Source: Methanococcus maripaludis (GTDB lineage: Archaea > AGJL01 > Methanococci > Methanococcales > Methanococcaceae). From it: DNA of 64,000 nucleotides. The stretch covers positions 254,872 through 318,871 of the forward strand of contig NZ_JACDUL010000003.1 in NCBI RefSeq assembly GCF_013760955.1, written 5' to 3'. This document shows, one piece after another, positions 54,660-64,000 of this stretch. Under the pieces are notes generated by a model. The model ran no database searches, was not told the DNA's origin, and saw only the letters and a list, made by a program, of their open reading frames with translations. How positions within the stretch are numbered: position 1 is the first letter of the stretch; each line of letters begins with the position of its first letter. Position numbers and translations under genes: made by a program.

Positions 54660-55775
54660 TTGAACGTAGGAATTGTTGTACATGGGCCTGAAATCATTGA
54701 TTCGGGATTTGCAGAAAAAATTTTTGCTATTTTAAAAAATTTAGATGAAAATATCAATTTACAGATTAAATTAGGCGGAACCATTGGAAGGGTTGCAGTA
54801 ATCGATAATTCCCTTGAAGATATCATCGATATTTCTGAAAAGCTGGTTCCATCAAAATCACTTAAAAAACTTGAAAATAATGACATATTAATTCTTTTAA
54901 ACTATGGAAAATCAAAAATTACCGGCCACACTTTCGGAAAAATCGTTGTTGAAAGATCAAACGTTGAAAAGCCAGTTATTCAGATTGAAAGGCCTGGAGA
55001 ATCTGATGGAACGATAATACTATGGAATACTACAAAAGATGATGAAAATTTAAGAAATATTGTGGACGAAATTTCGGATAAACTCGATTTAAACGTTGAC
55101 GAATGTATCAGTAAAGGATTAAATTTCTGGGTTGAAGGAACTAAATCGTTTAGAAAAATAAATGGTGTAGATATTGACGAGTCCATTATGCTAAACGGCA
55201 TCATAATTGGACGATCTAATCAAAACGATGTTACAATAGTTTCTGAAAATGGAAATATCGTGGATATTATTGGTGGAACTGTCAAATGGCATGGTGTTGA
55301 AAAGTTAGGAAATATCGACCTTGAAAAAGTTGTTGTAAAAACAGGACTTTTAAGGCGCCACCCTTCAAAAAACCAGAAAATTGCCAAATATAACTTAAAT
55401 TCTGATTTAGGAGAAGTTTTATTTGTAAATCATGCTGGAGAAGACGTTTTAGAAACCATAAAGCATAAAAAAATATGTGCTGTCATAACGGTTGGTGACG
55501 ATACAACAACAATCTGCGGAGATATCCTCTCAAGATTTGGAGTTAAAATAATTGGAATTACTGACGGGGATAAAGACGATATTTTAAAAAATCCGAGTAT
55601 TTTAAGCGGTTCTGTTGTATTTCTGATTAAAAATCAAAAAGATGACGATGTCGGGGAATTACTTGAAAAAGAACTTGGTAATTTTGAAAAATTGGGGAAT
55701 TTTGAAAAATACGTGGAAACTATAAAACAGATAATGAAGAGAGAATGTATTGAATTTGAAGAAATAATCTATTAA
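54660..55775 (+). CDS. DUF2117 family archaeal protein
   Basis: This is a 371-residue cytosolic protein. NVGIVVHGPEIIDSGFAEKI starts the fold; LGGTIGRVAVIDNSLED and the C-terminal LFVNHAGEDVLETIKHKKI with AVITVGDDTTTICGDILSRFGVKIIGITDGDKD suggest Rossmann-like domains. This matches the archaeal DUF2117 family as I recall it; its function is unknown and it is largely restricted to methanogens. TTG 54660 follows GTGAT; ATG 54648 is in frame. It lies 14-26 bases after the FAH-fold gene. Confidence 0.65.
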   Translation: MNVGIVVHGPEIIDSGFAEKIFAILKNLDENINLQIKLGGTIGRVAVIDNSLEDIIDISEKLVPSKSLKKLENNDILILLNYGKSKITGHTFGKIVVERSNVEKPVIQIERPGESDGTIILWNTTKDDENLRNIVDEISDKLDLNVDECISKGLNFWVEGTKSFRKINGVDIDESIMLNGIIIGRSNQNDVTIVSENGNIVDIIGGTVKWHGVEKLGNIDLEKVVVKTGLLRRHPSKNQKIAKYNLNSDLGEVLFVNHAGEDVLETIKHKKICAVITVGDDTTTICGDILSRFGVKIIGITDGDKDDILKNPSILSGSVVFLIKNQKDDDVGELLEKELGNFEKLGNFEKYVETIKQIMKRECIEFEEIIY

Positions 55776-55819
55776 CTAAATCATAACTCCATTTTTATTT
55801 AACGTAATTATGTGAAAAG

Positions 55820-56206
55820 ATGATGGAAATATTTTGTATGGATTGCGGATTAAAATTAAATAAGAACGATAAAACGTGTCCAAATTGTGGAAGTTTAAAA
55901 CAGGAAATCATAATTGATATTGTCGATACAACAACCATAACCGTGCATGAAGAAATACGTGGTAAAACTAAAAAAATGGATTTAAAAAAGCCATTATTTG
56001 AGTTTAAACAAGGCGATAGTTTACATAAAAAATCAGGTGTCTGGAATCATCGGGAAATGATAATAGATAGAGAAAATAACACATATAAAGAAATAATAAT
56101 GGATAAAGACAATAACATAATACATTCCTGTGAAGAACCACTTTCAGAACATTTTGGCCACGGTAGTGCAAAATACAAGTCTAATAAATATAAAGAAAAT
56201 AAATAA
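55820..56206 (+). CDS. Small N-terminal zinc-ribbon protein
   Basis: The product has 128 residues. MMEIFCMDCGLKLNKNDKTCPNCGS is a zinc ribbon with two CxxC knuckles. The rest is strand-rich and polar (IDIVDTTTITVHEEIRGKT, REMIIDRENNTYKEIIMDKDNN) and ends in a basic tail; no second domain is recognised. The ATG is preceded by GTGA; the next codon is also ATG (55823). It is located between DUF2117 and the thiamine diphosphate enzyme on the same strand. The function is unknown. Confidence 0.6.
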   Translation: MMEIFCMDCGLKLNKNDKTCPNCGSLKQEIIIDIVDTTTITVHEEIRGKTKKMDLKKPLFEFKQGDSLHKKSGVWNHREMIIDRENNTYKEIIMDKDNNIIHSCEEPLSEHFGHGSAKYKSNKYKENK

Positions 56207-56232
56207 TCCATTGAGTTTAAAATGGGGATTTT

Positions 56233-57738
56233 ATGAAATATTTGGATTTTATGATAGATTTTTTTGAAAATAAAGGCGTTAAATCTGTTTTCGCATATCC
56301 TGGAGAGCAGATTCTTCCAATTTATAGGGCACTTCATGAAAACTCGAAAATAAACTGTATCGATGTAAAACATGAACAAGCTTCTGCTCATGCGGCAGAT
56401 GGATACTTTAGGGGTACAAATGAAGTTGGAATTTGCCTTGCAACTGCTGGCCCAGGCGCTACAAATTTAACAACTGGTATAGCAACTGCCTTTAAAGATT
56501 CTTCTTCAGTTCTTGCAATTACTGGACGGTGTTCTACAAATTATATTGGAAAAAACTACTTTCAAGAAATTCCAATGGATTTCTTAAATTTTGAAAAAGG
56601 ATATTTTATCGAGAGTCCTGACTCCAAATATTTAATTAATTCATATAATGATGTTTATGAACTTAAAAAACCGATTTCATTAAATATTCCTGCAGATATC
56701 TACGACCAATCCGTTATTGATTCAGAAATGGATTTAAAAAATAATTTTGGTGAATCGATTGAAAATGCGGTTTCAACGATAAAAAAGTACAAAAATGCTA
56801 AAAATCCCGTTTTACTCATCGGACAGGGAATTTATGGAAATTTAAAATACTATGAAATGATTGAAATTGGTAAAATTTTAAAAAAGCTTCAAATTCCAAT
56901 ATTAACAACTTATCCTGCAAGAGGGGTAGTTGATGAGAATTTTGAAAATGTATACGCAATGGTTGGAAGAAGGGGAAGTTTAGAGTCAAATGAACTCATT
57001 TTAAAAAGCGATGCAGTATTTTCAATAGGTGCAAGTCTTTCATACAACACACTTCCAGAAAGCATAAGGGATAAAATTTTATATAATGTAATTCCCCTTA
57101 ATTTTGGTATCAATAGTACCAACGACATTAAGACTATTGTAAATACATTTAATGAAAACGTTTCTTCCGGCCACGTTAAGCTGTCCGGACAAAATTTAAG
57201 CCGAAACGAATTTAAATTCGGCGACTATTCTACTAAAATCCATGAAATATTGGAAAATTTACCAAAAGATACAATAATAACTACGGATGCTGGAAATCAC
57301 ACTGTTTTCGTTTCTTTATTAAAAAAATGTGTGGCTCCACGAAATATCATTTCTTCTCATTCAATGGGCACTATGGGCTTTGGGCTTCCTGCCTCAATCG
57401 GTGTCAAATTTGGATGCAATGATTACAATATAAACCGAGAAGTCGTTTCCATCAGTGGAGATGGCGGTTTTCAGATGAATATCCAAGAACTTGGGACTGT
57501 CGCTGAAAACAATTTAAAAATACTTATTGTAGTGATGAAAAACAATCATTTAAACATGTTTGGCAAAATCAATACGCCCGATTTCAATAAAATAGCGGAT
57601 GCATACGGAATTGAAAATGTTTACATCCAAAACAGCGATGAAATCGGTGAAAATGTATCTTACTTCTTAAAAAAGAGCATTCCATACGTTATGGTTGTAG
57701 AATGCGAAAATGAAAAACTTCCAAAACCGTTTATTTAA
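56233..57738 (+). CDS. Thiamine diphosphate-dependent enzyme, acetolactate synthase-like
   Basis: The product has 501 residues. VFAYPGEQILPIYRAL and the catalytic Glu region DVKHEQASAHAADGYFRGTNEVGICLATAGPGATNL are shared with acetolactate synthase. The C-terminal GDGGFQMNIQELGTVAENNLKILIVVMKNNHLNMFG gives the GDG...N diphosphate site. The product is shorter than a true IlvB (~570-590) and has no small subunit nearby, so it is probably a paralog with another 2-oxo acid substrate. GGGGATTTT precedes the ATG. It may share an operon with the zinc-finger protein downstream. Confidence 0.8.
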   Translation: MKYLDFMIDFFENKGVKSVFAYPGEQILPIYRALHENSKINCIDVKHEQASAHAADGYFRGTNEVGICLATAGPGATNLTTGIATAFKDSSSVLAITGRCSTNYIGKNYFQEIPMDFLNFEKGYFIESPDSKYLINSYNDVYELKKPISLNIPADIYDQSVIDSEMDLKNNFGESIENAVSTIKKYKNAKNPVLLIGQGIYGNLKYYEMIEIGKILKKLQIPILTTYPARGVVDENFENVYAMVGRRGSLESNELILKSDAVFSIGASLSYNTLPESIRDKILYNVIPLNFGINSTNDIKTIVNTFNENVSSGHVKLSGQNLSRNEFKFGDYSTKIHEILENLPKDTIITTDAGNHTVFVSLLKKCVAPRNIISSHSMGTMGFGLPASIGVKFGCNDYNINREVVSISGDGGFQMNIQELGTVAENNLKILIVVMKNNHLNMFGKINTPDFNKIADAYGIENVYIQNSDEIGENVSYFLKKSIPYVMVVECENEKLPKPFI

Positions 57739-57767
57739 AATTAACACATAACTTATTCGGTGAAAAT

Positions 57768-58640
57768 ATGTCAAACGAATTATTTGAAACCCTTACAAGT
57801 AATATTCACTTTAATGTGACAGAAATGGGTAGAAAAACGTGGAATCAAAACTGGATGGTTCCTGAAAACCTGATTACAATTGTAGGACTTAAGAATGGTA
57901 AAAAACCTGTATTCTACTACGGGCTTACTGAAAATTACAGAACAAACTTCGTTTTAAAAAAAGGAACTTCAGAAAACGGCAATAAATACATAAATGCCAG
58001 AGTTTACTTCAGATTCTGTAAGGATACAATTGTTGAAAAGGAAAAATACGTTGTTGCAAACGGATTTAACGGCCTATTACTCGGAATAAAAATAGGAAAA
58101 ACTGAATTTATAAACACTTTCAAAAGTATGCTCCTTGAAGAGTACAAAAGAGGAGATGCACATACAATCGAAGTTTTAGAAAGAATGAAAGATAGAAATG
58201 TCTTTGAATCTGTTGAAGAAAGTGCTCAGTATATTGCTGATAGAGATTACAACTGGTTAATCGGCAGATTAAAATATAAAGGCAAATTATTCAACTATTC
58301 CGGTCAAGGCTACTGGTTACTTCCTTTGAAAACCCAGATGGAATTAACAAAAGGTTTCGTTGAAGAAGACTGTGATTTAACGATAGACCTTGAAAATACA
58401 GAAGTTTTCGAAAACTACCTTATCTACGTTGACACGATAAACAGTGTCGTTAGATACAATGGTGAAAGGCTCTGTACTTCAGGATATTCGCTTGCAGAAG
58501 AGTTGAAAAAACATAACGACGAAAATACCTGTCCTTGGTGTGGGGAAAAATTAAGGCTCATAAGAACCAAAAAAGGAGAATTTTTAGGTTGCTCCTCTTA
58601 TCCAACATGCCTTTACAGGCGATTTTTAAATAAAAAATAA
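57768..58640 (+). CDS. Unknown protein with topoisomerase-type C-terminal zinc finger
   Basis: The product has 290 residues. The last ~45 residues, NTCPWCGEKLRLIRTKKGEFLGCSSYPTCLYRR, form a topoisomerase I-type zinc finger, usually a single-stranded nucleic-acid binder. The first ~245 residues (MSNELFETLTSNIHFNVTEMGRKTWNQ...; FESVEESAQYIADRDYNWLIGRLKYKG) do not match a catalytic domain I know; no topoisomerase active-site Tyr block is apparent. GGTGAAAAT precedes the ATG. A role in nucleic-acid binding is inferred from the zinc finger alone. Confidence 0.6.
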   Translation: MSNELFETLTSNIHFNVTEMGRKTWNQNWMVPENLITIVGLKNGKKPVFYYGLTENYRTNFVLKKGTSENGNKYINARVYFRFCKDTIVEKEKYVVANGFNGLLLGIKIGKTEFINTFKSMLLEEYKRGDAHTIEVLERMKDRNVFESVEESAQYIADRDYNWLIGRLKYKGKLFNYSGQGYWLLPLKTQMELTKGFVEEDCDLTIDLENTEVFENYLIYVDTINSVVRYNGERLCTSGYSLAEELKKHNDENTCPWCGEKLRLIRTKKGEFLGCSSYPTCLYRRFLNKK

Positions 58641-58684
58641 AATAATTCTTTTTTTAATTATCGATTTATTTTGGTGACGTTTCA

Positions 58685-60994
58685 ATGACTACAAAACGAA
58701 TAGATGTCAAAGGCATCGTTCAGGGCGTTGGTTTTAGGCCTTTCGTATACAGAATTGCTAAAAAAAACGACATGCAAGGTTATGTCAAAAACATGGGAAA
58801 TTACGTTGAAATAGTAGTTTCTGGAGAATTGAAAAATATTGATGCTTTTTTATCAGATTTGAAACTCGAAAAACCGCCACTATCAAAAATCGATAGCATT
58901 TCTATTAAAAATATAGATGAAAATTTAAACGAAATTTACAGCGATTTTACAATAACATTAAGTGAAAACTCCGAAATTGAAGAAGAAGGAACTATTCCTC
59001 CCGATATTTCGATATGTGATGAATGTTTAAAAGAAATAATGGATAAAACGGACAGAAGATCAAATTACGCATTCACCGCATGCACAAACTGCGGTCCAAG
59101 ATTTACTGTCATTGAAAAACTGCCTTATGATAGAGAAAACACGTCAATGAAAGATTTTCCATTGTGTGAAAACTGTATCGAAGAATATAAAAGTCCAGAA
59201 AATCGAAGATTCCACGCTCAGGCCACCTGCTGTGAATTTTGCGGTCCAGAACTTTTTATAACCAACAATTCTGGAAAAATAGTAAGTAATGACATTGTTG
59301 ATGCCGTTAAATTCCTAGAAAATGGAAAAATCCTTGCAATTAAAGGGATTGGTGGAACTCACCTCGTTTGTTCAATTAATTCCGATGAAACTGTTTTAGA
59401 ACTTCGAAAAAGACTTAACAGACCAACTCAAGCTTTTGCAATTATGAGTCGAGAAGAATATTTAGATTTATTTTCAAAAATTGATGAAAACGAATTAAAT
59501 GCAATAAAATCTCCAAAAAAACCAATTGTTGCCCTGAAAAAAAATGAACTTTATGGAAAATATTTTTCAAAACACGTTTCAAACCTAAACACCATTGGAG
59601 TAATGCTCCCTTATTCCGGACTTCACCACCTTCTTTTTGAAAATACTGACCAAATTGCATATATAATGACTTCTGCAAACATGCCCGGACTTCCAATGTC
59701 GATAGACAATGAACAGATTTTAGAAAAATTAGGAAATATTGCAGATTATTTTTTACTCCACAACCGAAAAATTGTAAATCGATGTGACGACAGCGTTTTA
59801 AAAGAAATAAATGGAAAAATGGAACTTTTAAGGCGTTCTAGAGGCTTTGCTCCAGAACCTGTTGAAGTAAATTATGGAACAATTAAAAACAGTAACAAAA
59901 ACATTCTTGCTCTTGGCCCTGAATTAAACTCGGTTGCATGTTTGGTTAAAAATAACAAGTTTTATTTAACGCAGTATATTGGAAATACTGGAAAATACGA
60001 AACTTTTAATTATTTAAAGGAAGCTGTAGAAAATTTGATAAAAATCACGAACACGAACAAAATTGATACAATAGTCTGCGATTTGCACCCTTCTTTTAAT
60101 TCAACGATTTTTGCAAAAGAACTTGGAGAAAAGTATGGAATTCCTGTAACCCAAATACAACACCATGAAAGCCACTGCTATTCATTAATGGGAGATTCAG
60201 ATATTTTTGAAAATAACGTCACAATTGCAATTGACGGCCTTGGATACGGTAACGATGGAAATATCTGGGGTGGAGAGATATTTTTATTTAAAGATGGAAA
60301 AATTGAAAGAACTGGTCACCTTGAAGAACAAATTCAGCCTGGAGCCGATCTTGCATCAAAATATCCGTTAAGAATGCTTGCTTCTGTGTTACATAAAGCC
60401 AATCTAAACGTTTCTGAAATTATTAAAGGATATAACTATTTTTCAGAAAAAGAACTGAAATTGATATTATTCCAGCTTGAAAAAAACATAAATGTTTCAA
60501 AAACTACCTCAACTGGCAGGATTCTGGATTCAATTTCTGCACTTGTTTCTCTTTGTTTTGAGAGAACTTACGATGGTGAGCCATCGATAAGGCTTGAAGC
60601 ACTTGCAAATGCATATAATGGAAAAATCTCGGAAATTGAAACATTAGTAGAAGATTCTCTTAAAATTGAAAATAATATAATCGATACGACTTCTTTGATC
60701 GTTAAATCATTAGAAATGTTGAATAACAATGAAAAAATTGAAAAAATAGCGTATTTCATTCATATTGCGCTTGCAGACGGGCTATCAAAAATTGCAATTG
60801 AAACTGCAAAAAAACAAGGTATTGAATATATCGGAATAACTGGCGGAGTTTCGTACAACAAAATAATTTCTGAACGAATTGTTGAAAAAATTGAAAAAGA
60901 ATCATTAAAACCATTGATTCATGAGCGAATTCCAAATGGGGATGGCGGAATTTCCTTTGGCCAAGCTATCGGATATCTTTTAAATTCCAATTGA
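58685..60994 (+). CDS. hypF: Carbamoyltransferase HypF
   Basis: This 769-residue protein makes the carbamoyl-AMP used for the cyanide ligands of NiFe hydrogenases. Domains in order: acylphosphatase (IDVKGIVQGVGFRPFVYRIAKK), two zinc fingers (CDECLKEIMD...CTNCGPRFTV and CENCIEEY...CCEFCGPEL), YrdC-like (IKGIGGTHLVCSIN, KRLNRPTQAFAIMSRE), and a Kae1-like part with HHESHCYSLMGD, ITGGVSYNKIISE and ERIPNGDGGISFGQA. GGTGACG precedes the ATG. It is convergent with fdhB; its hydrogenases are encoded elsewhere. Confidence 0.95.
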   Translation: MTTKRIDVKGIVQGVGFRPFVYRIAKKNDMQGYVKNMGNYVEIVVSGELKNIDAFLSDLKLEKPPLSKIDSISIKNIDENLNEIYSDFTITLSENSEIEEEGTIPPDISICDECLKEIMDKTDRRSNYAFTACTNCGPRFTVIEKLPYDRENTSMKDFPLCENCIEEYKSPENRRFHAQATCCEFCGPELFITNNSGKIVSNDIVDAVKFLENGKILAIKGIGGTHLVCSINSDETVLELRKRLNRPTQAFAIMSREEYLDLFSKIDENELNAIKSPKKPIVALKKNELYGKYFSKHVSNLNTIGVMLPYSGLHHLLFENTDQIAYIMTSANMPGLPMSIDNEQILEKLGNIADYFLLHNRKIVNRCDDSVLKEINGKMELLRRSRGFAPEPVEVNYGTIKNSNKNILALGPELNSVACLVKNNKFYLTQYIGNTGKYETFNYLKEAVENLIKITNTNKIDTIVCDLHPSFNSTIFAKELGEKYGIPVTQIQHHESHCYSLMGDSDIFENNVTIAIDGLGYGNDGNIWGGEIFLFKDGKIERTGHLEEQIQPGADLASKYPLRMLASVLHKANLNVSEIIKGYNYFSEKELKLILFQLEKNINVSKTTSTGRILDSISALVSLCFERTYDGEPSIRLEALANAYNGKISEIETLVEDSLKIENNIIDTTSLIVKSLEMLNNNEKIEKIAYFIHIALADGLSKIAIETAKKQGIEYIGITGGVSYNKIISERIVEKIEKESLKPLIHERIPNGDGGISFGQAIGYLLNSN

Positions 60995-61040
60995 TTTATT
61001 TAAAAAAAAGAAAAAAGAAAGGGCATTACCTGTAACTATC

Positions 61041-62168
61041 TTATTTGTATAAAAATGGCATTGTGTCATCAATTCCTGGCACGAAACCTGTTGTTTCTTG
61101 AATTCTTTGCTGTGCTCTGTGGTAGATTTTTGATAGTGGAATTTCCACAGGACATACATCTTCACACTGTCCGCAGTTTATACAGCTGAAACTCATGTGT
61201 GACAGCCTTATTCCCTGGAACATTACTGGATCAGGCGGTATTGTTCCCTTATCAAGATAATCTTCACCTAAAGCACATTCTTTACAGAAGCATATCGGGC
61301 ATACATCCCTACAACCGTAGCATTTTATACATCTGCTCCAGTATTCATTCCATTTTTCATTTGAAGGGTATTTTTCATCCAAATGTTCTTTTTGGAATTT
61401 TTTACCGAGATTGATCATTGATTTCTCGATTTTTCCCCTAATTTCAAGCGCTTTTTCAGAAGGTGCTTTAACATTTATGTAGCCTTCTTTTTGCGCATTT
61501 TTAAGTAATTCTTCTCCTTTTTCAGAACTAACTTCAACAAAAGTCCATCCTTTTTCAGCACCCCAGTTTCCGCAAGCGAGGTCTGCATTTCTTGGAACTT
61601 TTAATTCGCATCTTTGACAGTTTGATCTTCTTCCATATCCTTCTTCTTCGAGTTCATCGATTTTAACGGATTTTTCGCTTCCATCTTTTAATTCAATTAT
61701 GAATTTACCTTTATCGATTTCTTCTTTGATTACATCTCTTGGATCTACATCATAAAATAGTTCAATCATCTTTTTTGCAGTTTGTGGAGGTACTGTCCCA
61801 CCACAATTCAATCCAATTGTGTATATCTTGTCTTTGTCAATTTGATGTCTTTTTTCGAGTTCTATTATGGACATTGCGTCACATGGCTTTACAGATACTG
61901 CAAGATTCATATCTTTTAAGTGCTTGCTTATCATTTTTCCAAACATTGTTGGAGCACAGTGAAGTGAACCGCAAGTTTCAACCAGTTCTTTTGAATCAGT
62001 AACTAAATAGGGAAGTCCGTCATATACGTCTTCTCCTTTTTTAAGTGCTAAAACTCCATCAACCAGTTTTTTATCAAGAAGGTACTTGAAAAATGCAGTA
62101 ACTGCCCCACCACATTCCGCATGCTTTAAAATATCTTCGTCCGTTGACTGAACTAAATAATAGCTCAT
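61041..62168 (-). CDS. fdhB: Formate dehydrogenase beta subunit, F420-reducing
   Basis: This 375-residue flavin/Fe-S subunit passes electrons from FdhA to F420. Two ferredoxin-like clusters near the C-terminus are [22 protein letters not shown] and [17 protein letters not shown]. The N-terminal part ([59 protein letters not shown]) is the F420-binding FrhB-type domain, and [24 protein letters not shown] binds a further cluster. It begins 23 bases after the fdhA stop; GAGGTGATTTAA precedes the ATG. It is co-transcribed with fdhA. Confidence 0.93.
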   Translation of the reverse strand: MSYYLVQSTDEDILKHAECGGAVTAFFKYLLDKKLVDGVLALKKGEDVYDGLPYLVTDSKELVETCGSLHCAPTMFGKMISKHLKDMNLAVSVKPCDAMSIIELEKRHQIDKDKIYTIGLNCGGTVPPQTAKKMIELFYDVDPRDVIKEEIDKGKFIIELKDGSEKSVKIDELEEEGYGRRSNCQRCELKVPRNADLACGNWGAEKGWTFVEVSSEKGEELLKNAQKEGYINVKAPSEKALEIRGKIEKSMINLGKKFQKEHLDEKYPSNEKWNEYWSRCIKCYGCRDVCPICFCKECALGEDYLDKGTIPPDPVMFQGIRLSHMSFSCINCGQCEDVCPVEIPLSKIYHRAQQRIQETTGFVPGIDDTMPFLYK

Positions 62169-62191
62169 TTAAATCACCTCAAAAATAATTA

Positions 62192-64000
62192 TTAAATTTT
62201 TTCAACATTAACGGCACATATTTTGAGTTCTGCGGTTTTTGATACAGGATCATATGCGGAATTTGTTAGTTTGTTTGTTGCTTCCTCTAAAAAGTGGAAT
62301 GACATGTAAACTACTCCTTTTATGACGTTTTCAGTTACTCTAGCATTCGCATTTACAGTTCCTCTTCTTGAAGAAACTCTAACTTTTTCTCCTGCCTTTA
62401 TCCCTAAGTTTTTGGCATCTTCGGTGTTTATCTCAATGAAATTTTCGTCAATTTCGTTTGTGATACTTTCACACCTTCTGGTCATGGTTCCAGAGTTGTA
62501 GTGGAATATTATCCTTCCAGTAGTGAGTATAAGTGGGTATTCTTCATCTGTGAGCTCGTCAGCATCTTTGTGTTCAACTGGAACAAATTTACCGAGTCCG
62601 TTTGGCCTTAAGAATTTTTCTTTGTGGAGGATCGGTGTTCCAGGGTCTTCTGGAGTTTTACATGGCCACTGAAGTCCATCGATACCGAGTCTTTCAAAAG
62701 ACATTCCTGCATATTGCGGAATAACTTTTGCCATTTCATCGAATATTTCTGATGCACTTTCGAAATTGAGTTTTTCACCAGCGCCCATTTTTTCGGCAAG
62801 TTTTCGAACGATGAGCCAGTCTGGAAGCGCTTCCCCTGGTGCGTCCACTGCTTTTCTAATTCTTTGTACTCTTCTTTCGGAATTTGTAAATGTTCCGTCT
62901 TTTTCAGCCCAGCAAGCTGCAGGAAGTACAACATCGGCGAGTTTTGCAGTTTCAGTTAAGAATATATCTTGAACCACAAATAGATCCAGACTTTTTAAAG
63001 CTTTTTCAACGTGGTTTATATCTGCATCAGCAATCATTGGGTCCTCCCCAACAATGTGGAGGTATTTTATCTGTTTTCCGGCTTCGTGTAATACTTCAGG
63101 ACTTGTTAATCCAATTTCCCGGTTTAAATCTGCTGTTTCCCATAACTCTTCGAGTCTTTCATAAGTCTCCCCAACTTTCTGGTATCCAGGGAATACGTTT
63201 GGAAGTGCACCCATGTCACATGCACCTTGAACGTTATTCTGGCCTCTTAATGGATTTACACCAGTTCCAGGTCTTCCAAGGTTTCCAGTAACCATTGCAA
63301 GGTTACAGCATGATTTAACGTTGTCCACACCAAAGGTATATTCGGTAACACCCAAACAGTACATTATAGCCGCATTTTTTGCACCGCCGTACAATCTTGC
63401 TGCTTCAATTATTGTTTCTGCAGGAATTCCTGAAATTTCTGCTGTTTTTTCTGGAGTGTATTTTGAAACTACTTCTTTTAGTTCGTCGTAGCCTTCAGTT
63501 CTGTTTTTAATAAATTCTTCATCAGCCAGTCCTTCTTGGATAATGACATTCGTGATAGTATTTATTAAATCAATGTTTGATCCAGGCATAAGTTTTAAAT
63601 GCAAATCTGCCATTTTTGCAGTGTGCGTTGTTCTTGGATCAATTGCAATTATTTTTGTTCCGTTTTCTTTGGCTTTTACAATACTTCTTGCTATTAAAGG
63701 GTGAGCTTCAAAAGTATTGGAACCGTAGATAAGCAGTACATCTGCTTGTGCTAAATCAGTGATTGAATTGGTCATTGCACCTGACCCAAAACATTCTCCA
63801 AGACCTACAACCGTTGGCGCGTGTCATATCCTAGCACAGTGATCTACGTTGTTCGTTTTCAGTACTGTTCTTGCAAATTTCTGCAAAGCATAGCTTTCTT
63901 CATTAGTGCCCCTAGCACATGAAAAGAATGCTACTTCGTCAGGAGAATATTGTTTTAATTTTCCTGCAATAAGACTTAATGCTTCATCCCACGTAGCTTC
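62192..64000 (-). CDS. fdhA: Formate dehydrogenase alpha subunit, selenocysteine-containing (partial)
   Basis: This is the C-terminal 602 residues of the molybdenum or tungsten-bis-pterin enzyme; the N-terminus with its 4Fe-4S motif lies past the right edge. Reading through TGA at 63824-63826 gives NNVDHCARI, selenocysteine, [20 protein letters not shown], the active-site loop of FdhH-type formate dehydrogenases. Later blocks are [65 protein letters not shown] and the cofactor-binding [18 protein letters not shown]. An ATG at 63775 would give a product without the catalytic residue and is not the true start. It forms an operon with fdhB. Confidence 0.95.
63824..63826 (-). other. Selenocysteine codon (UGA) in fdhA
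   Basis: The minus-strand TGA lies in frame between ARI and [10 protein letters not shown], exactly where formate dehydrogenases have Sec or Cys. The frame is open on both sides, from 64000 to 62195. Recoding is therefore expected, not termination. Confidence 0.93.

Overview
The window is chromosomal DNA of a methanogenic archaeon of the genus Methanococcus, most likely M. maripaludis or a very close relative. The base composition is AT-rich. Starts are often TTG or GTG preceded by GGTGAT-type ribosome binding sites, and promoters are AT-rich TATA boxes. Gene content is diagnostic of a hydrogenotrophic, formate-using methanogen: F420-dependent formate dehydrogenase with an in-frame selenocysteine UGA, coenzyme M, coenzyme B and coenzyme F430 biosynthesis genes, a methanogenesis-marker protein, and archaeal-type riboflavin enzymes and ribosomal proteins (L39e, L40e, S19e). 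These assignments rest on reading the sequence and family knowledge; no database search was run.

Layout. Positions 1-4.5 kb are sparse: the N-terminus of a secreted protein, a methyltransferase, a winged-helix protein with operator-like repeats, two small proteins, and a 1.3 kb gene-free stretch that holds three strong candidates for structured non-coding RNAs. Positions about 4.77-11.91 kb are an integrated element in the 3' half of tRNA-Leu(UAA). It is bounded by 57-bp perfect direct repeats of the tRNA and contains a very large S-layer-like surface protein, a PemK-type toxin-antitoxin pair, a second antitoxin with a broken RelE-type toxin, and a tyrosine integrase with a damaged N-terminus. 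GATCGGAC-type octamers cluster near both ends.

Positions 12-25 kb are housekeeping: diphthamide synthesis, thiC, tRNA threonylcarbamoylation, methylthioinosine phosphorylase, three riboflavin genes, purL/purQ, and CDC48 with an unusual insertion. Positions 25-38 kb hold an HD phosphohydrolase, cfbE and cfbA (F430), a metal-exporter permease, a RimK-like ligase, a site-2 protease, a PadR-controlled drug-export operon in which a MATE gene sits between the ABC ATPase and permease genes, a Get3/ArsA ATPase, and comB.

Positions 38-51 kb hold an acyl-CoA ligase, a translation operon (S19e, PDCD5, PP-loop protein, L39e), a CRM-domain protein, methanogenesis marker 3, aksA, an anion symporter, a fourth ncRNA candidate, L40e/Tsr3, a tRNA methyltransferase and acetyl-CoA synthetase. 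Positions 51-61 kb form a long plus-strand run from cfbC to hypF with several poorly known proteins. Finally fdhB and the C-terminal part of fdhA, including its selenocysteine codon, run off the right edge on the minus strand.

How the genes work together: formate oxidation (FdhAB) feeds reduced F420 into methanogenesis. The flavin and F420 pathways share riboflavin precursors. CfbA, CfbC and CfbE make F430 for methyl-CoM reductase, and ComB and AksA supply coenzymes M and B. HypF serves the NiFe hydrogenases. The most unusual parts are the tRNA-Leu element with its surface-protein cargo and the cluster of undescribed structured RNA candidates next to it.
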